From Coenobita brevimanus (Eukaryota; Arthropoda; Malacostraca; Decapoda; Coenobitidae), in NCBI GenBank assembly GCA_032717465.1, contig CM064666.1:17950336-18014335 (forward strand): DNA of 64,000 nt. Reading direction: 5' to 3'. The notes beneath the pieces were generated by a model. It did no database searches and had not been told where the DNA came from. It worked only from the letters and a program-made list of their open reading frames with translations. Positions 1 to 41,432 of this stretch are shown here, one piece after another; position 1 is the first letter of the stretch; each line of letters begins with the position of its first letter. A program made the translations under genes and the position numbers.

Positions 1-26
1 CAAAACAAACAAGAACATAAACAAAC

Positions 27-29794
<29,768 letters not shown>

Positions 29795-31510
29795 CCTGGC
29801 TGCCCAGCTTGATCCCACCTCACATCATCTGGCAAACACATAACTTTTAACTATAATAAAATCACAGATCTATATGGTAAAATTTTCACACAAAGAGATG
29901 AAAGAAATTACAAATACATATTGGTGTTGAGATGCTGGCGAGGGATTCCTTCACACGGCGGCACCAATATAAGCAGGTTGCTTCACTGCCCAGTTATGCA
30001 AATATCCAAAGGTGCAAAAATTAAAATATGTCATTGTACTCACATAATCTGCATACTAAAATAAATGCAAACTTCAAGGAGACATGGGATCACCTCTTAA
30101 TTATTTAAAGAAAATCTTTACCTAACCTTTGAACTGTTTGAGATACTTTGTAAAGGTGTACAGATATGTGTTTTTGTGTATGAAAAGGATCTATCAATAA
30201 ACAAAGAAAATATGATAATATGAGGTAAAGGCTAGAGTAGGTTACGATAAGTCTGGTTAGATTACTACAAAATGTTGGGTAAGGTTAGGTTAGGATGGGA
30301 TAAATTAGGTTGGGTCAAGTAAAAAAATATTGACTAGATTTGGATAAATCAGCACTGATAAGAGTAATTTCATGTCAAAAGTGGCGCTGTAAGGTGGTAT
30401 TTGTGTTTTCTGCGCACAAGATGGTGTTCATCTGTGTTCGGCATCACTAGGGATTGTAAAAAATGACCACATTTTAAATGCTATTCACTGCTTATAAAAA
30501 AAGAATGCCAAAACCTGAAAATGCAGCCAGAATATACTCGAAGAATCCTATGAAGGGCTACAATAAAATAAAAAAAATTCAAATGAAGGTGGTCCGGTCC
30601 TCTTACGGATTGCTCCACCCTACCTCCATATCATTACCACTGCAGAATCACATACAGTATTAAACCAGTGCCGCCAAGTCAACAGTGCAAGGCTTATGAT
30701 ATGCCATAATGATGTGCTCACATAATCTGCATGCTAAAATCAAAATCAAAATACTGTCATCAAGTGGCAGTGGTATTCTTACTCATTAGCCATGTACCAG
30801 CACACACAACTAATGAACTGAGGTGACACAAACAGTCACACGAAAACTAAACTACGTCACTGATATCCCACCCAGGCACTGTAATCTGATCAAATCAATT
30901 TAGACACGGTAGCTATAAGACAAGAGATTAGATAAAGTCTGAAGGAATGATACCTCTCTCCATTATGGCAACATTATCAGAATCTTCTTGACATGCCAAT
31001 TCAATTAGGTTCAGAGCTGTGTCGTCAGGCGGGTAATATACAGTAGAATGCTTGCAGTCAGCGATTCATAAATACCATACACGAGTACAGTGGCAGAGTT
31101 AAAGGTCCTTGGAGTTAAATGCCACCGCGGATGTTTGTTTACAATGAAGTTTTCATCCACTCCCACTTAACAAGACTGACTCGCTCTTATTTAAACTTAT
31201 AATCAGGAAATTAATTTGAGTAGGTTTGTTTTTATGATTGTTGCTGTATTTTACTGTAGAAAATTCACACACGTAAATGGTAGGCAAGAAGCAATACAAA
31301 AATAAACAGTGTAATGAACCCAATAAGATGCGTTGTATTGTCGCAAAATGCATCATACTGGCAATGTGGCATGTATTTGGTCGTGAAATACGTCATAATG
31401 TTCAGAAAATAATTTATACTGACCATAAAAGTCCTCATACTGAACACAGAATGCTTTATTGTGCTTAAAATGCCATATATAATGATCACGGAATAAACTC
31501 TGCACTAAAG
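29795..31510. other. Upstream of Vps13: no gene seen
   Basis: Should include the Vps13 promoter or 5' non-coding exon, but I see no convincing core promoter. Contains a fragment of repeat B (29935-30012) and TTAGG-like sequence (30235-30335). At 31320-31460 a loose 25-30 bp motif (CATAATG/CATACTG with GAAAAT or ACAGAATGC) recurs. Confidence 0.4.
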
Positions 31511-31514
31511 ATCA

Positions 31515-31518
<4 letters not shown>

Positions 31519-31555
<37 letters not shown>

Positions 31556-31577
31556 GAAATATTTATTGTTGTAAAAG

Positions 31578-31630
<53 letters not shown>

Positions 31631-31654
31631 TGAAATATTTATTGTTGTAAAAGG

Positions 31655-31707
<53 letters not shown>

Positions 31708-31855
31708 GAAATATTTATTGTTGTAAAATGTACAGAGAGAGAGAGAGAGAGACTGAAGGGGAGGAAGAGAACATGAGAGGAAAAAGGAGGGGTTTCAAAG
31801 GGGGAAAGGTAAGAAGAGAAGAGGGAGGAGATGGGAGGGGGGAGAGGATAGAATT

Positions 31856-31896
<41 letters not shown>
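31519..31896. repeat. (GA)n tracts separated by a repeated 25 bp spacer
   Basis: Four or more GA tracts. The spacer TGAAATATTTATTGTTGTAA occurs three times (31553, 31632, 31708), making a higher-order repeat of about 75-80 bp, followed by a purine-rich AGG/GGA stretch. Confidence 0.95.
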
Positions 31897-31899
<3 letters not shown>

Positions 31900-33433
31900 A
31901 ATGCGTGATGATACTAAATGTATTGATAAAGACTAATCTCATCGCTATACTCTCTTCACCTTAACTTGGCCTAGATTTTCGCCCTTTTGAAGAGCTAATA
32001 CAACGGCTCTACATCCTCTCCACAGCACTTCTTCGTGACTAGCATCATATTTCACCTACTGTTAAAACTCAGCACTGAAAATGGAAACATGATAATTTTA
32101 GGGCAAGTTAAAGTAACCTAAGTATAACAGAGGCATTTTCTTAGCTGCATAAAACCGTCTGGAGGTGACAAGAATCCTCTGGCCGTATCTTGTGTGTTGC
32201 GGGGACGGCCCAGTCGGCTGGTGTGGGTGTGGATGTGGCAGTGGGAGCAGGAAATGAATAAATGATGCTGGACTTGGGTGTGGTAGTGGGGGCAGAATAT
32301 GAATAATTGATTTTTTAATGCAAAAAAGAAGGAACCAAAGGCCAGGAGCCCGCAAGATTGTCCCCTCCAAGAAAAAATATAAAAAGAAAAGAAAATAACA
32401 GCCAAATTCAAGATCCGTTCATTTAATTTCGAAATGCCTAGACACACTAAGTTTGAAAGACTGGAAGTCATCGGCAGTTGGAAATACAGACAGAGGGAGA
32501 CAGTTCCAGAGTTGACCTGTTGCATATATGAAGGACTGGGAGTAACGGTGAACTCTAGCATTAGAGGGTTGGACAGAAAAAGGTTGAGAGTTTGTTGCTG
32601 GACGGGTGCTACTTGCCCGCCGTCGTGGTGGAGGGATGCAAGCAGACAGTTCAGAGGAGCAGTGACCATTGAAGTACCGACAGAAAAGAGATAAAAATGC
32701 AACAGTGTGGCGAAGAGACAGAGGTTGAAGGGAGCCAGTAAAAGGAGGTGAGTTAATAAAACGAAAAGCCTTTGGCTCCACCTTGTTGAATATAGACTAG
32801 TACAATTTTCGGAAGATATGGATGTATAAGCTGAATGAGGCATTTTTGGGGAAAAGCAAGCAACTTACTTTTTCTTATGGATGTTGAAGTGCTGAATACG
32901 ACCAGGGGTGTTATATTTGCCATTTAAGGGGTCAAATTAAAGGTCAAAGGTTATTTGGTGAATTGCGGGGTTTCCCGTTATATTTGAGATAAGGCACTGC
33001 TCAAATTAACATACCTCCATCAATAATACAGGTAGATAAGGCAGCTAGGTCTCATATCGTAGCTAAGGAAATCCTGTATTAGGTGACATGATCATTTAAT
33101 GATTTCTCTTCATAATATGAGTACTTGAGGTCAAAAACTTGCGTGAACCCTTGGAACCTTATATTTAGTCCCTATCTTAATTCTGATCTCCACTGACTAA
33201 AAACCTGACAGTGCTCGTATAATGTATTTGTCCTAGATTCATTTGAACGACTAATGATGTGGGTAGTTTTTGCACTAAAGGAATCCATGATCTCTCATAC
33301 AGGGACTGTGATACAAAGGGTCAACTTCCAAACTCCCGTAAATTAACATACAATTGCTTTTGATAAAGTCTGTATTCCAACTGGTAGCTTATATTACACA
33401 TCACTGTACTGCCTGCAGTGCATCTCGCCCTCA

Positions 33434-36133
33434 TTACATCTGCAAGCAGCTGTGCAAGGAAGGCTTGCCCTTTTGTATGAGCACTTGTGAGTACTGCAGC
33501 CCTTGGTGCATCCATAAGAAACTGTCTCTACATGCTTTAGGAATGGGAGATAGTGTAGTCAGGACTGGTCTCAGTTTTCCATCAGTATTTCCCCAGCCCC
33601 AGGTAGTTGGCAATGGCAGTGAGGGGGTGGGAACATGTGCTTGTCGCCATATGAAGCATTGACTATTGACCCCTTGTATATGTAACTTTGCCGCATCACT
33701 ATAGTCGCGGCGCGCGACTCCGAGGATGTTATTATCGTGTTCTGGCAACCTACCACTCAAAAGTGCGTCTGATTTCGTGTATAATATGAGACGCATGTGA
33801 TTCCTGTATATGTTCGTGTATAATAATATTCGTGTATAATATATTTGTGCATAATAATATGATTCGTGTATAATATGATACAAAATTGGACGCACTTTTG
33901 AATGGTAGGTTGCCAGGGTACGATAATGACAACCTCAGAGTCGTGCGCCGCAACTATAGTTAGAGGTAGCAACTCTGGCGATTTCAACTTAGAGAACAGG
34001 TACACAAGTCCCCTATCACATGGGTCATGTGGGACTTTGTAGACTTTGCAGATGAATTGCTTTGCCTTACAAAGCCCTTCATCTGAGATAGTGCCAGTGG
34101 CCCCCAGATCCTGCAGCAGGTTGTGGTTCTCTAGGAACACAGTCCGGGCTGACCTCTTAGAATGACCCATGAAATAAGACACAGTGTCACACACAGTTAT
34201 TGAGTGGTATGCAAGTTCTTCAAGTGTTTGCTGCTCAAATGCTAGTGATTTATGGATCTCATGAATGGGGATGTACTTGGGCTCTTTTGGTGTTCCAGCC
34301 TTCACCCATAGAGTTTTACACTGCATTCTGTGATAATTCACCAAGAGTAGAACAACAATGTCGGTGTCACGTGCAGACACAACGATATGCTTAGCAGGGG
34401 AACTGATGCAATGTAAAATCACACGCGTATCTGCCTCCTTGTGGTCAGATATCAAATTAGCTGTATCCATCTGAGGGTCATTTGTTTTCACCACTAACCC
34501 CAATCCACCAGCAACAACCATGAACTTCTCTAGTGGAGCTGATGAAATTAGCTCATCTGACAAAAAGGCAGACAGATCCTTCTTGTTGTCGGACAATGCC
34601 AGGGAATCAATCCACTTGGATGGTAATGGAACCTCTCGGTTTTCTATCAAACGTCGAATAGGATGTGAAGTTTTCTTTCGTCTTTCTCTAGTTCCCTCTT
34701 TTATTGATGTGCCAGAGTCCCTGTACTGGTCAAATGCAATATCAGTGCGGTCAAACTGTCTGTCAAGTTTCAAAATGTGGCCAACAAACCTATCAGCATA
34801 ATCTGAAAATGTCTCTGGCCCGCTAGGTATACCAAAGGAGACAACAGTTGTCTGGTCTTCTATGACAAGACCTGAGCTCTCACTATCCGGTAGTTCAAGA
34901 TTAGGTGGGGATATCACATCCTGAGTAAGAACATCTACAAGTACTGACTTCGTCCCAGATCTCAGTGAACCATCAGCTTCAGCAATAATGATAGGAACTT
35001 CCATCAGTTCATGGCTTAGAATATTATCCAAGTCAACTGGTCTCCCTGCCTGGTATGCCATAATCAGTCGCTGGAAAATCTGCCTATCTGCTTTGATCAC
35101 AGTTGTCTTCCCCTGTCCTCTCTCGGTTCTGACTTCGTACAATGAACCAAAAGTTAATACTTTTGTTTTTTGTAATCTATCTCTTATAGGCTCACTTCCT
35201 TGTTGACAAATCGTTTCTTAACAAAGTCATCTAACAGTGCCTGTCCCAAATCCACTGCTTTTAAGAGCGATTCCTGAATTTATGGTGTCGCACCGTCTTT
35301 AGTGGCAATGTTCATAAGCTGAGTCGATGATGCTACACTTTCGAAAACCTTGAATCTAACTAGAACTTCCAGGATGTTGTTCTCATCTAAGTTATCACGC
35401 TTCACCCTTCCTGGAGTACCTTCATTTGAAGTTATTTCATCATCAGTGCCAATGCTGAACATTTCTCTAGTCTGTGCTGCAATGTATGCTCGTAGATTGT
35501 AAGACAGAGCCCAGCGACTGAGAGCAGAGGTAGTCTTCGTTATCCCAATGATGCCACCTGACTTCTTTCTAAACCCATTCAGCCATTCAAGACTGTGGTC
35601 AGCATCCACCTGAGTGAAGAATTTGTCAGAACCCTTCACAACAAAGTTTCCTTGCTGAAATTCATGCTTCACTTCGTGGGGAATTTGGTTCATTTCTGAA
35701 AGGCAGACTGTGTCCAGCGTGTATAGCTGGTGTGGTTGTACCTGAAAAAGAAACGCAGCATGGCTCGGAATGCTTCTAGACGGCTTTCCCATGACCCTTC
35801 ACGCAGGGCTCGGGCAAACCGGAGCAGGAGGGATGCCATGTTGAGATACTGCATCCAAAACTGAAAATTTGGCTCCTTATCTCGTGATTCCAAGAAGGCC
35901 GTGAAAGGACAACGAAACCTCTCTGAACTAAGAATGCTCATCTTTTCCCCGTAATTGTCCTTGGCTGATTCTGACAACTGTTGTCTCATTGTGTAATCTT
36001 TTCCTTCCAAGAAACTTTCAAACTGTGGAATCAAGCTCCTCCAAAGACCCTGCCAAGTCAGTGCGTGAGCTCGGATACCCCTGGCATACGATTTCCCATC
36101 CATCACCTTCTCTGCAGAGTTTGGGCCTAGCAA
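33434..36133 (-). pseudogene. Broken gene of the inverted-repeat element, XPG/FEN-like nuclease signature
   Basis: Pieces in order: 36133 to about 35745 (LRFARALREGSWESRLEAFR, FFFRYNHTSYTRW), 35745-35282 (frameshifted; EFQQGNFVVKGSDKFFTQVD, GGIIGITKTTSALSRW), 35142-33958 (open, 395 residues) and 33699-33434 after a MITE (DAAKLHIQGVNSQCFIWRQA). Stops lie between 35282 and 35142. In the long piece: DIAFDQYRDSG at 134-144, EADTRVILH at 237-245, SARDTDIVVLLL at 256-267 and VCDTVSYFMGHSKR at 317-330. I recognise this as a large family of uncharacterised proteins in invertebrate genomes. The acidic triplets resemble EAEA, DSD and GCDY of XPG/FEN (PIN-like) nucleases; that link is my inference. No DDE motif seen. 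Confidence 0.7.
33702..33956. mobile_element. 255 bp MITE with TA duplication, inside the nuclease-like gene
   Basis: Ends TAGTCGCGGCGC and TAGTTGCGGCGC (inverted) with TA at 33700-33701 and 33957-33958. Inverted arms of about 69 bp share CGACTC, GTTATTATCGT-like, CTGGCAACCTACCA and TCAAAAGTGCGTC. The centre is AT-rich with TTCGTGTATAAT repeated four or more times. No coding capacity. The TA target suggests Tc1/mariner-type mobilisation. Confidence 0.88.
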
Positions 36134-36404
36134 GCGAAAGTGGGGTTCGAGTTGTCAACCGGGTGTGGGTGAGGGTGGGGTAAAAGGGCGGGAGTTTGGG
36201 CAGAGGTCAAGAGCCAAATGTAATGTGATAATTTAGCTCCTTACTTGTTTCACGGACCCAAGAACCAGCTGGAAAACCACCTTCTTTGCTCCACTCCCTC
36301 CAAGAATGATAACCAGAGGATAACATACAGATAAGAAGAAAATTCTGTCATTTTTATAAAGTAGAGAAAACGGTCCAATTATGTCCCTCTAAATCTAATC
36401 ATCT

Positions 36405-36652
36405 CTATCTATCTATCTATTGCCAGACGCCTCAATCCCGTTTGGGGTGGCCACAAACAATTCGCCTCCAAGTCGCCCTGTCCCTCGCCATTTCACTGCC
36501 CTGCTCCCAACTCACACCCCCCTCTCTCATATACCTCTCCACCCCATCCCTCCATCTCATCCTCGGCCTCCCCCTCCCTCTTCCCCTCTCCACCTCACTC
36601 ACATACACTCTCTTCGTCAGTCTTTCACCCTCCATCCTCTCCACATGGCCAT
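36405..36652 (-). mobile_element. RTE-like LINE 3' fragment inside the inverted-repeat element
   Basis: Left edge (ATCT)n tail, then the TGCCAGACGCCTCAATCC block and minus-strand ERMEGERLTKRVYVSEVE, RPRMRWRDGVERYM. It is very close to the 3' end of the long copy at 29150-29520, so the insertion is recent relative to its host element. Confidence 0.9.
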
Positions 36653-37416
36653 CATCAATTCCTTTTTTGCAGTAACTACCCAGAACATTAGTCTTTCAAA
36701 TGAATCTGGGAGAAAGACATTATATTGACAGGTTTTTTTTAGTTAGTGGAGATGAAAATAAAATAGCGACTAAATTTAAGGTTCGAGGAGTTGACTCAAG
36801 TTTTTATCTAAAGTACCAATATCATGGGGAAAAAAATCATAAAACGATCATGTCACCTACAATTTCCTTAGCTACAATACGAGACCTAGCTGCCTTATCT
36901 ACCTGTATTATTGATGGAGTTGTGTTAATTTTAGCAGTGCCTTATCTCAAATATAACGGGAAACCCCGCAATTCACCAAATAACCTTTGACCTTTAATTT
37001 GACCCTTTAAATGGGAAATATAACACCCCTGGTCGTATTCAGCACCTCAACATCCATAAGAAAAAGTAAGTCGCTTGCTTTTTCCCAAAAATGCCTCGTT
37101 CAGCCACAGAAATCGTACTATACTAATGGAGCTGTGTGTGGGGAGCCTCTCCACACGTGAGAGTTGTACTCTACACATGTTCGAATAAAACCCGTGTAAC
37201 AAGTCAACAACTGTCCAGGAAAAAAGAAGGCACGGAGTCAGCTTAGCACACCTAATCTCTTGGAAGTAGATATTCCCACAGAGGTAATATGATGTTTCCA
37301 AGATAAATCCCATGAAAATGAAACCCCAAGTATGTTTAAAGATGATGCAGGATTGAGATGGATATTGTTAAATATTAGAGGATACTCCTGCGGATGACTT
37401 TGTCCGGTTGAAAAAT

Positions 37417-37755
37417 GTAAATGACAAATAAGGAAGTGAAGGAGCGCTGTGGTGTGGATGTGATAGAAAGCTTTAGGAAAAATACACTGAGGTGGTTTGG
37501 CCATGTGGAAAGGATGGAGAGCGAGAGACTAACTAGGAGCGTGTATGCTCCTGAGGCGGAGGGGGGGAGAGAAGGAAGAGGAGGCCGAGGATGAGATGGA
37601 GGGATGGAGTGGAGAAGTATATGAGAGAGGGAGGTGTGAGTTGGGAGCAGGGCAGTGAAATGGCGTTAGAAAGGGCGACATGGAGGAGATTTGCTTGTGG
37701 CCACCTTTACGGGATTGAGGCGACTGGCAATAGATAGGTAGATAAATGGATAGCA
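37417..37755 (+). mobile_element. RTE-like LINE 3' fragment inside the Jockey-like copy
   Basis: Plus-strand KERCGVDV, TLRWFGHVERMESERLTRSV, RPRMRWRDGVEKYMREGGVS, then GGGATTGAGGCGACTGGCA and (ATAG)n. It interrupts Jockey sequence that is continuous in the second copy (51905-51990). Confidence 0.87.
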
Positions 37756-39165
37756 AGATATAAAATCTGAATTCTTGACGCATTAAAAACAAGATGACTT
37801 TTACCCCAATCGGAGATACGAGCCAAGTCAGACATTAGATGTGCCATAGCCTCATCCCTTGCATGTTGAAGTAACTGCTGAGATGGACGTTGCGGGAAAC
37901 GAATGGAAAGGTGAAGGGTGGAGTCATCAACGTATAAGTGGATAGGGTTAGGTGTACAGCTTAGAAGGTCATTGATGAATAAAAGGAAGAGAGCTGGTGA
38001 TAGGACAAAGCCTTGAGGAACACCACTGTTGATAGATCTAGGAGAAGAACGATGGCCGTCTACAACAGTGGCTATAGAACGACCAGATTAGATGAAGACA
38101 CACATAAAAGGATAGAAACCGTAAGAGGGCAGTTTAGAAATTAAAGTCTTATTCCAGACCAGATCGAAAGCCCTTGAGATGTCAAGTGCAATGGCAAAGC
38201 TCTCGCCAAAGTCCCGTAAGGAGGATGACCAGGAATCTGAAAGGTAGGCGAGAAGATCGCCAGTGGAGCGTCCCTGACGGAACCCATACTGACGATCAGA
38301 AAGAAGGTTGCAATAGGAAAGATGTTTTATTTATTTATTTTTGTTAAGCATAGACTCAAAATTTTTTGAAATACAGGAAGTTAAGGCAATTGAGCGATAG
38401 TTAGAGGGCTGGGAATGGTCACCGTTCTTTTGGACAAGCTGAATGAGAGCAAACTTCCTGCAAGAAAGAAAGGTACAAGTTGACAGACAAAAGCGAAACA
38501 GTTTACCTAGCCAGGATGTAAGCACAGATGCACAGTTCTTGAGGACAACAGGAGGGACTCCATCAGGCCCATATGCCTTGTTAGAACTGGGGCTAGTGAT
38601 GTCAGAAAATACATCAGCTGAAGACATTTTAATGTCAACCATGAGGAAGTCAGAGGGGGGAAGTGATGAAGGAACAGCACCGGAATCGTCTACGGTGGAA
38701 CTGGAGGAGAAAGTCTGAGTGAAGAGATCTGCATTATCAGTAGAAGAAATAGCTACAGAGCCATCAGAGTGGAAAAGAGGAGGGAAGGATGATGAAGTAA
38801 AGGTGTCAGAAAGTTTTTGGCAAGGAGCCAGAAGGAGCGGGAAGAATTCGAGTTGGAGAGTTGAGAGCATTTAGTACGGATGAAACTATTGTATTTTTAG
38901 CAGAGCGAAGAACAGACTTAGCACGATTCCGGGCAGAAACATAAAAGAGATGTGATTCAGGGGTGGGTGGGCTCAGGTACCTTTTGTAGGCCTTCTCCTT
39001 GTTGTGTACAGATTTAGAACAAGTGTGATTGAACCTAGTTTTTATTTTTTCTATTTTCTTAATCAAAGGATATGAAAAAGGAATGTATGCATCCACGCTC
39101 GAGGGAATAACCTCTGTAATGCGCAAGGCACATTCAGATGGCTCCCGGCCATGGAAGCAATAATC

Positions 39166-39542
39166 TATATATCTATCTATCTATTGCCAGACGCCATAAT
39201 CCAGTAAGGGGTGGCCATTTGACTTTGAGTTATTTGTTTTATGGGGAGGGGCACTAACCCTCCACCAACCCACTTGTTGACACGTAGGGAGCACGTATGG
39301 TTTGGCTATATGGTTACCACCCAGCTTAGTAAATGGTTTCTTGGCTTACAAGAAACCATTTGGCTTGTCATTCAATGTAAAGCCACCTGTAAAGGAAAGA
39401 AAGGCAATGAGAAGTGACAGGAAAGATGGGAGAAATATGAAGAGAGAAGGGCAGACACAACAAAAAGAATGATAAAGGCTAAGGAAGAAGTAGGGAGCTC
39501 TACATCAAGTGAGTGGATGATGGTCGCCACCACCTACCATTA
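39166..39542 (-). mobile_element. SINE-like element with 11 bp target-site duplication
   Basis: Flanked by AAGCAATAATC at 39155-39165 and 39543-39553. On the minus strand it begins TAATGGTAGGTGGTGGCGA, has CATCCACTCACTTGATGTAG, a pyrimidine-rich middle, TGAATGACAAGCC, GGTGGTAACCATATAGCC and GGGTTGGTGGAGGGTTAGTG, and ends GGCCACCCCTTACTGGATTA, TGGCGTCTGGCA plus (ATAG)n. The last 45 bp match the end of the RTE-like LINE. No tRNA-type A/B boxes were obvious at its 5' end. Inserted in the Jockey-like copy. Confidence 0.88.
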
Positions 39543-40779
39543 AAGCAATAATCATTCCAGGGAAAATCAAAGAAGTACTGCCTGAGGACTTCCCAAGCAG
39601 CAGCTCCAAAGATCCACAAGTGACGCTTCTTGGGAAGGTCCACAGGCCGTACCGGAATGATAGGACAGGTTAAGGCGATAAGGTTGTGATCGGAGGAGCC
39701 CAATGGAGGGAAAAAATTAACAGTGTAAGCAGAAGGATTAGTTGTAAGGAAGAGGTCAAGTATGTTGGAGCTTCCTCCAAGGCGGTCAGGGATACGGGTA
39801 GGGTGCTGTACAAGCTGCTCTAGGTCATTAAGGATAGAAAATGTGTAGGCTTGTTCACCAGGTGGATCAGTGAAAGGAGAGGAGAGCCAAAGGTGGTGGT
39901 GAACATTGAAATCTCGTAGAATGGAGATTTGAGGGAAAGGAGAGTTTGATAGGATGTGTTCCATCTTAGAAGTAAGATAGTAGAAGAATTTTTCATAGTT
40001 AGTAGAATTAGGGGATAAGTAAACAGCGCAGATATATTTAGTCAGAGAATAACAGGAAAGCCGAAGCCAGAGAGTAAAGAATTCAGAAGATTCAAGTTCA
40101 GGAATACGAATGCAAGCTGTATCGTTGCTTATATTTACATAACAGCCATCTTTGGCTTTCAAATAAGTAAAGGGAAAGTAGGACGATACTGAGAAGAGTT
40201 TGCTATCAGTCACCTCAGACAGTCGAGTCTCAGAAAGAGGTGAGGTTTAGAGGAGGAGAGGTTCTGTTCAACAGAGAGAAAGTTAGAGGAAAGGCTGCAA
40301 ATGTTGCAGAAATGAAGTGAGTCAGACAGTGGTTCCAGGCAGCTCGCTGGGTCATCAACGGGTGAGGGACGGACGGTGGGGGCTTTGATGGTCTCCCCCA
40401 CCCCCCAGGGACTCCGAGGCTCGTTGTAACGTTGCCATTTTAGTTTAAATTTTGAATAGGAAGTGTAGTGTGTGATGTGCATGTAGATTGGTGTTGACAG
40501 TCAGAGGAGCTTGTGTTGGACAGCATGCTGGCCTACTGTCTATGTTACTGAAACACTGGAAAAGTTCAGCAAAGGGGAATGGTCTGGAGCTAGTCCCGAA
40601 GGTTGATGAAACGGGAGCTCCAGCTCTCCCTGTCATAAGCTTTCTATCCACCCTGGGAGTACCGCCCTGCTCGACTGGCTCTCTTCGTCTATATATCGTG
40701 GGTACTACAGTCTACTACATGATGCTGGGCGTGGGTGTGGTGGTGGCAGCAGGAAATGAAAAAGCAAGAAGGGTGCCAA

Positions 40780-41285
40780 GGCACAGCAAACCCTTCCCCG
40801 GCAGTCATTTTAGTGCTGACGTATAAACACAACAGGATATCTAGTCAAAGATGTCACATATCAAATTTGGAGTAAATCGGGTGAAAATTGACGATTTTAT
40901 GCCCATTTGAAATCTTAGGCCCGACCCACCTGACACTGACCCCCCTACCGCTAACTAAGGGGTGACCCCCCTGATGTAATGAGGCATGTTATAGGATGCA
41001 GATTTGAAAGCTGCACCTTTAGGTTTGGGTTTCATGTCGATATGACGAATTGGAAAGGAGTTATGGCGATTTTTTTTTTTTTTTTTTTACATTTTCTTAC
41101 ATTTTGGGGGCCAACAGCCTGGCCCTTGGCCCAGTTTGGCCCAAAATTTAATCAGGTGATCAGAAGGTCATAGCCCAACATCCCTGTAATTTTAGTCAAA
41201 CTCGCACCAGTAGTTTTCGCGTAAAGTTGTTAACAGACAGACAGACAGACAGACAAACCGAACCCAAACAATTCCTCGAGGAGGG
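40780..41285 (+). repeat. Dispersed ~480 bp repeat with (CAGA)n end, copy 1
   Basis: Starts GCCAAGGCACAGCAAACCC, has TAGTGCTGACGTATAAACAC, GGATATCTAGTCAAAGATGT, CATGTTATAGGATGCAGATT, TTTAATCAGGTGATCAGAAG, AGTAGTTTTCGCGTAAAGTT and ends GTTAACAGACAGACAGACAG. The second copy is at 50452-50985. Unknown non-autonomous element. Confidence 0.8.
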
Positions 41286-41432
41286 TGAGGGGTAGTGCTG
41301 CCTGGCGCGGGTGTGGTAGTGGCAGCAGGGACGGAATAAATGATGCTGGGCTAGACGAGGACATCAGACATTAGGTGCGATAAACAACAGCTAAAGATCA
41401 GACGCACCACTGATCTCTGCAGTACCAGGTGG

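Larger units (their letters stand above)
32792..37124 (-). mobile_element. DNA element with ~480 bp terminal inverted repeats and nuclease-like gene
   Basis: Left repeat 32792 to about 33290; right repeat about 36655-37124, inverted. Shared blocks include TGAGGCATTTTTGGG-like, TACTTTTTCTTATGGATGTTG, CCAGGGGTGTTATATTT, GCGGGGTTTCCCGTTATATT and CTACCTGTATTATTGATGGA, roughly 85% alike by eye. Ends read AGACTAGTAC and AGTATAGTAC. It splits the Jockey-like copy between CCACCTTG and GAGCTG; an intact Jockey copy at 51670-51700 shows the empty order. A 3 bp AAT may be the target duplication. Inside: a broken minus-strand gene (36133-33434), a MITE (33702-33956) and an RTE fragment (36405-36652). Superfamily unassigned. 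Confidence 0.8.
32311..40700 (-). mobile_element. Jockey-like non-LTR retrotransposon, split by four insertions
   Basis: Read on the minus strand, 5' to 3': an ORF1-like start region (40651-40210, PVSSTFGTSSRPFPFAELF), an endonuclease (40213-39560, [44 protein letters not shown] with catalytic-type SDH), a linker, the RT start (38870-38331, SSNKAYGPDGVPPVVLKNCA, NYRSIALTSCISKNFESML), the RT core in broken frame (GVPQGFVLSP and YVDDSTLHLS near 38000-37900) and a 3' end at 32783-32311 (MEPKAFRFINSPP, QLWNCLPLSVFPTADDF). Interrupted by a 4.3 kb inverted-repeat element (32792-37124), an RTE fragment (37417-37755) and a SINE (39166-39542). Multiple frame breaks: inactive. Confidence 0.88.

Noticed and set aside
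30478..30663. 61-codon plus ORF upstream of Vps13
   Set aside because: Short, no domain; the length is expected by chance in AT-rich DNA.
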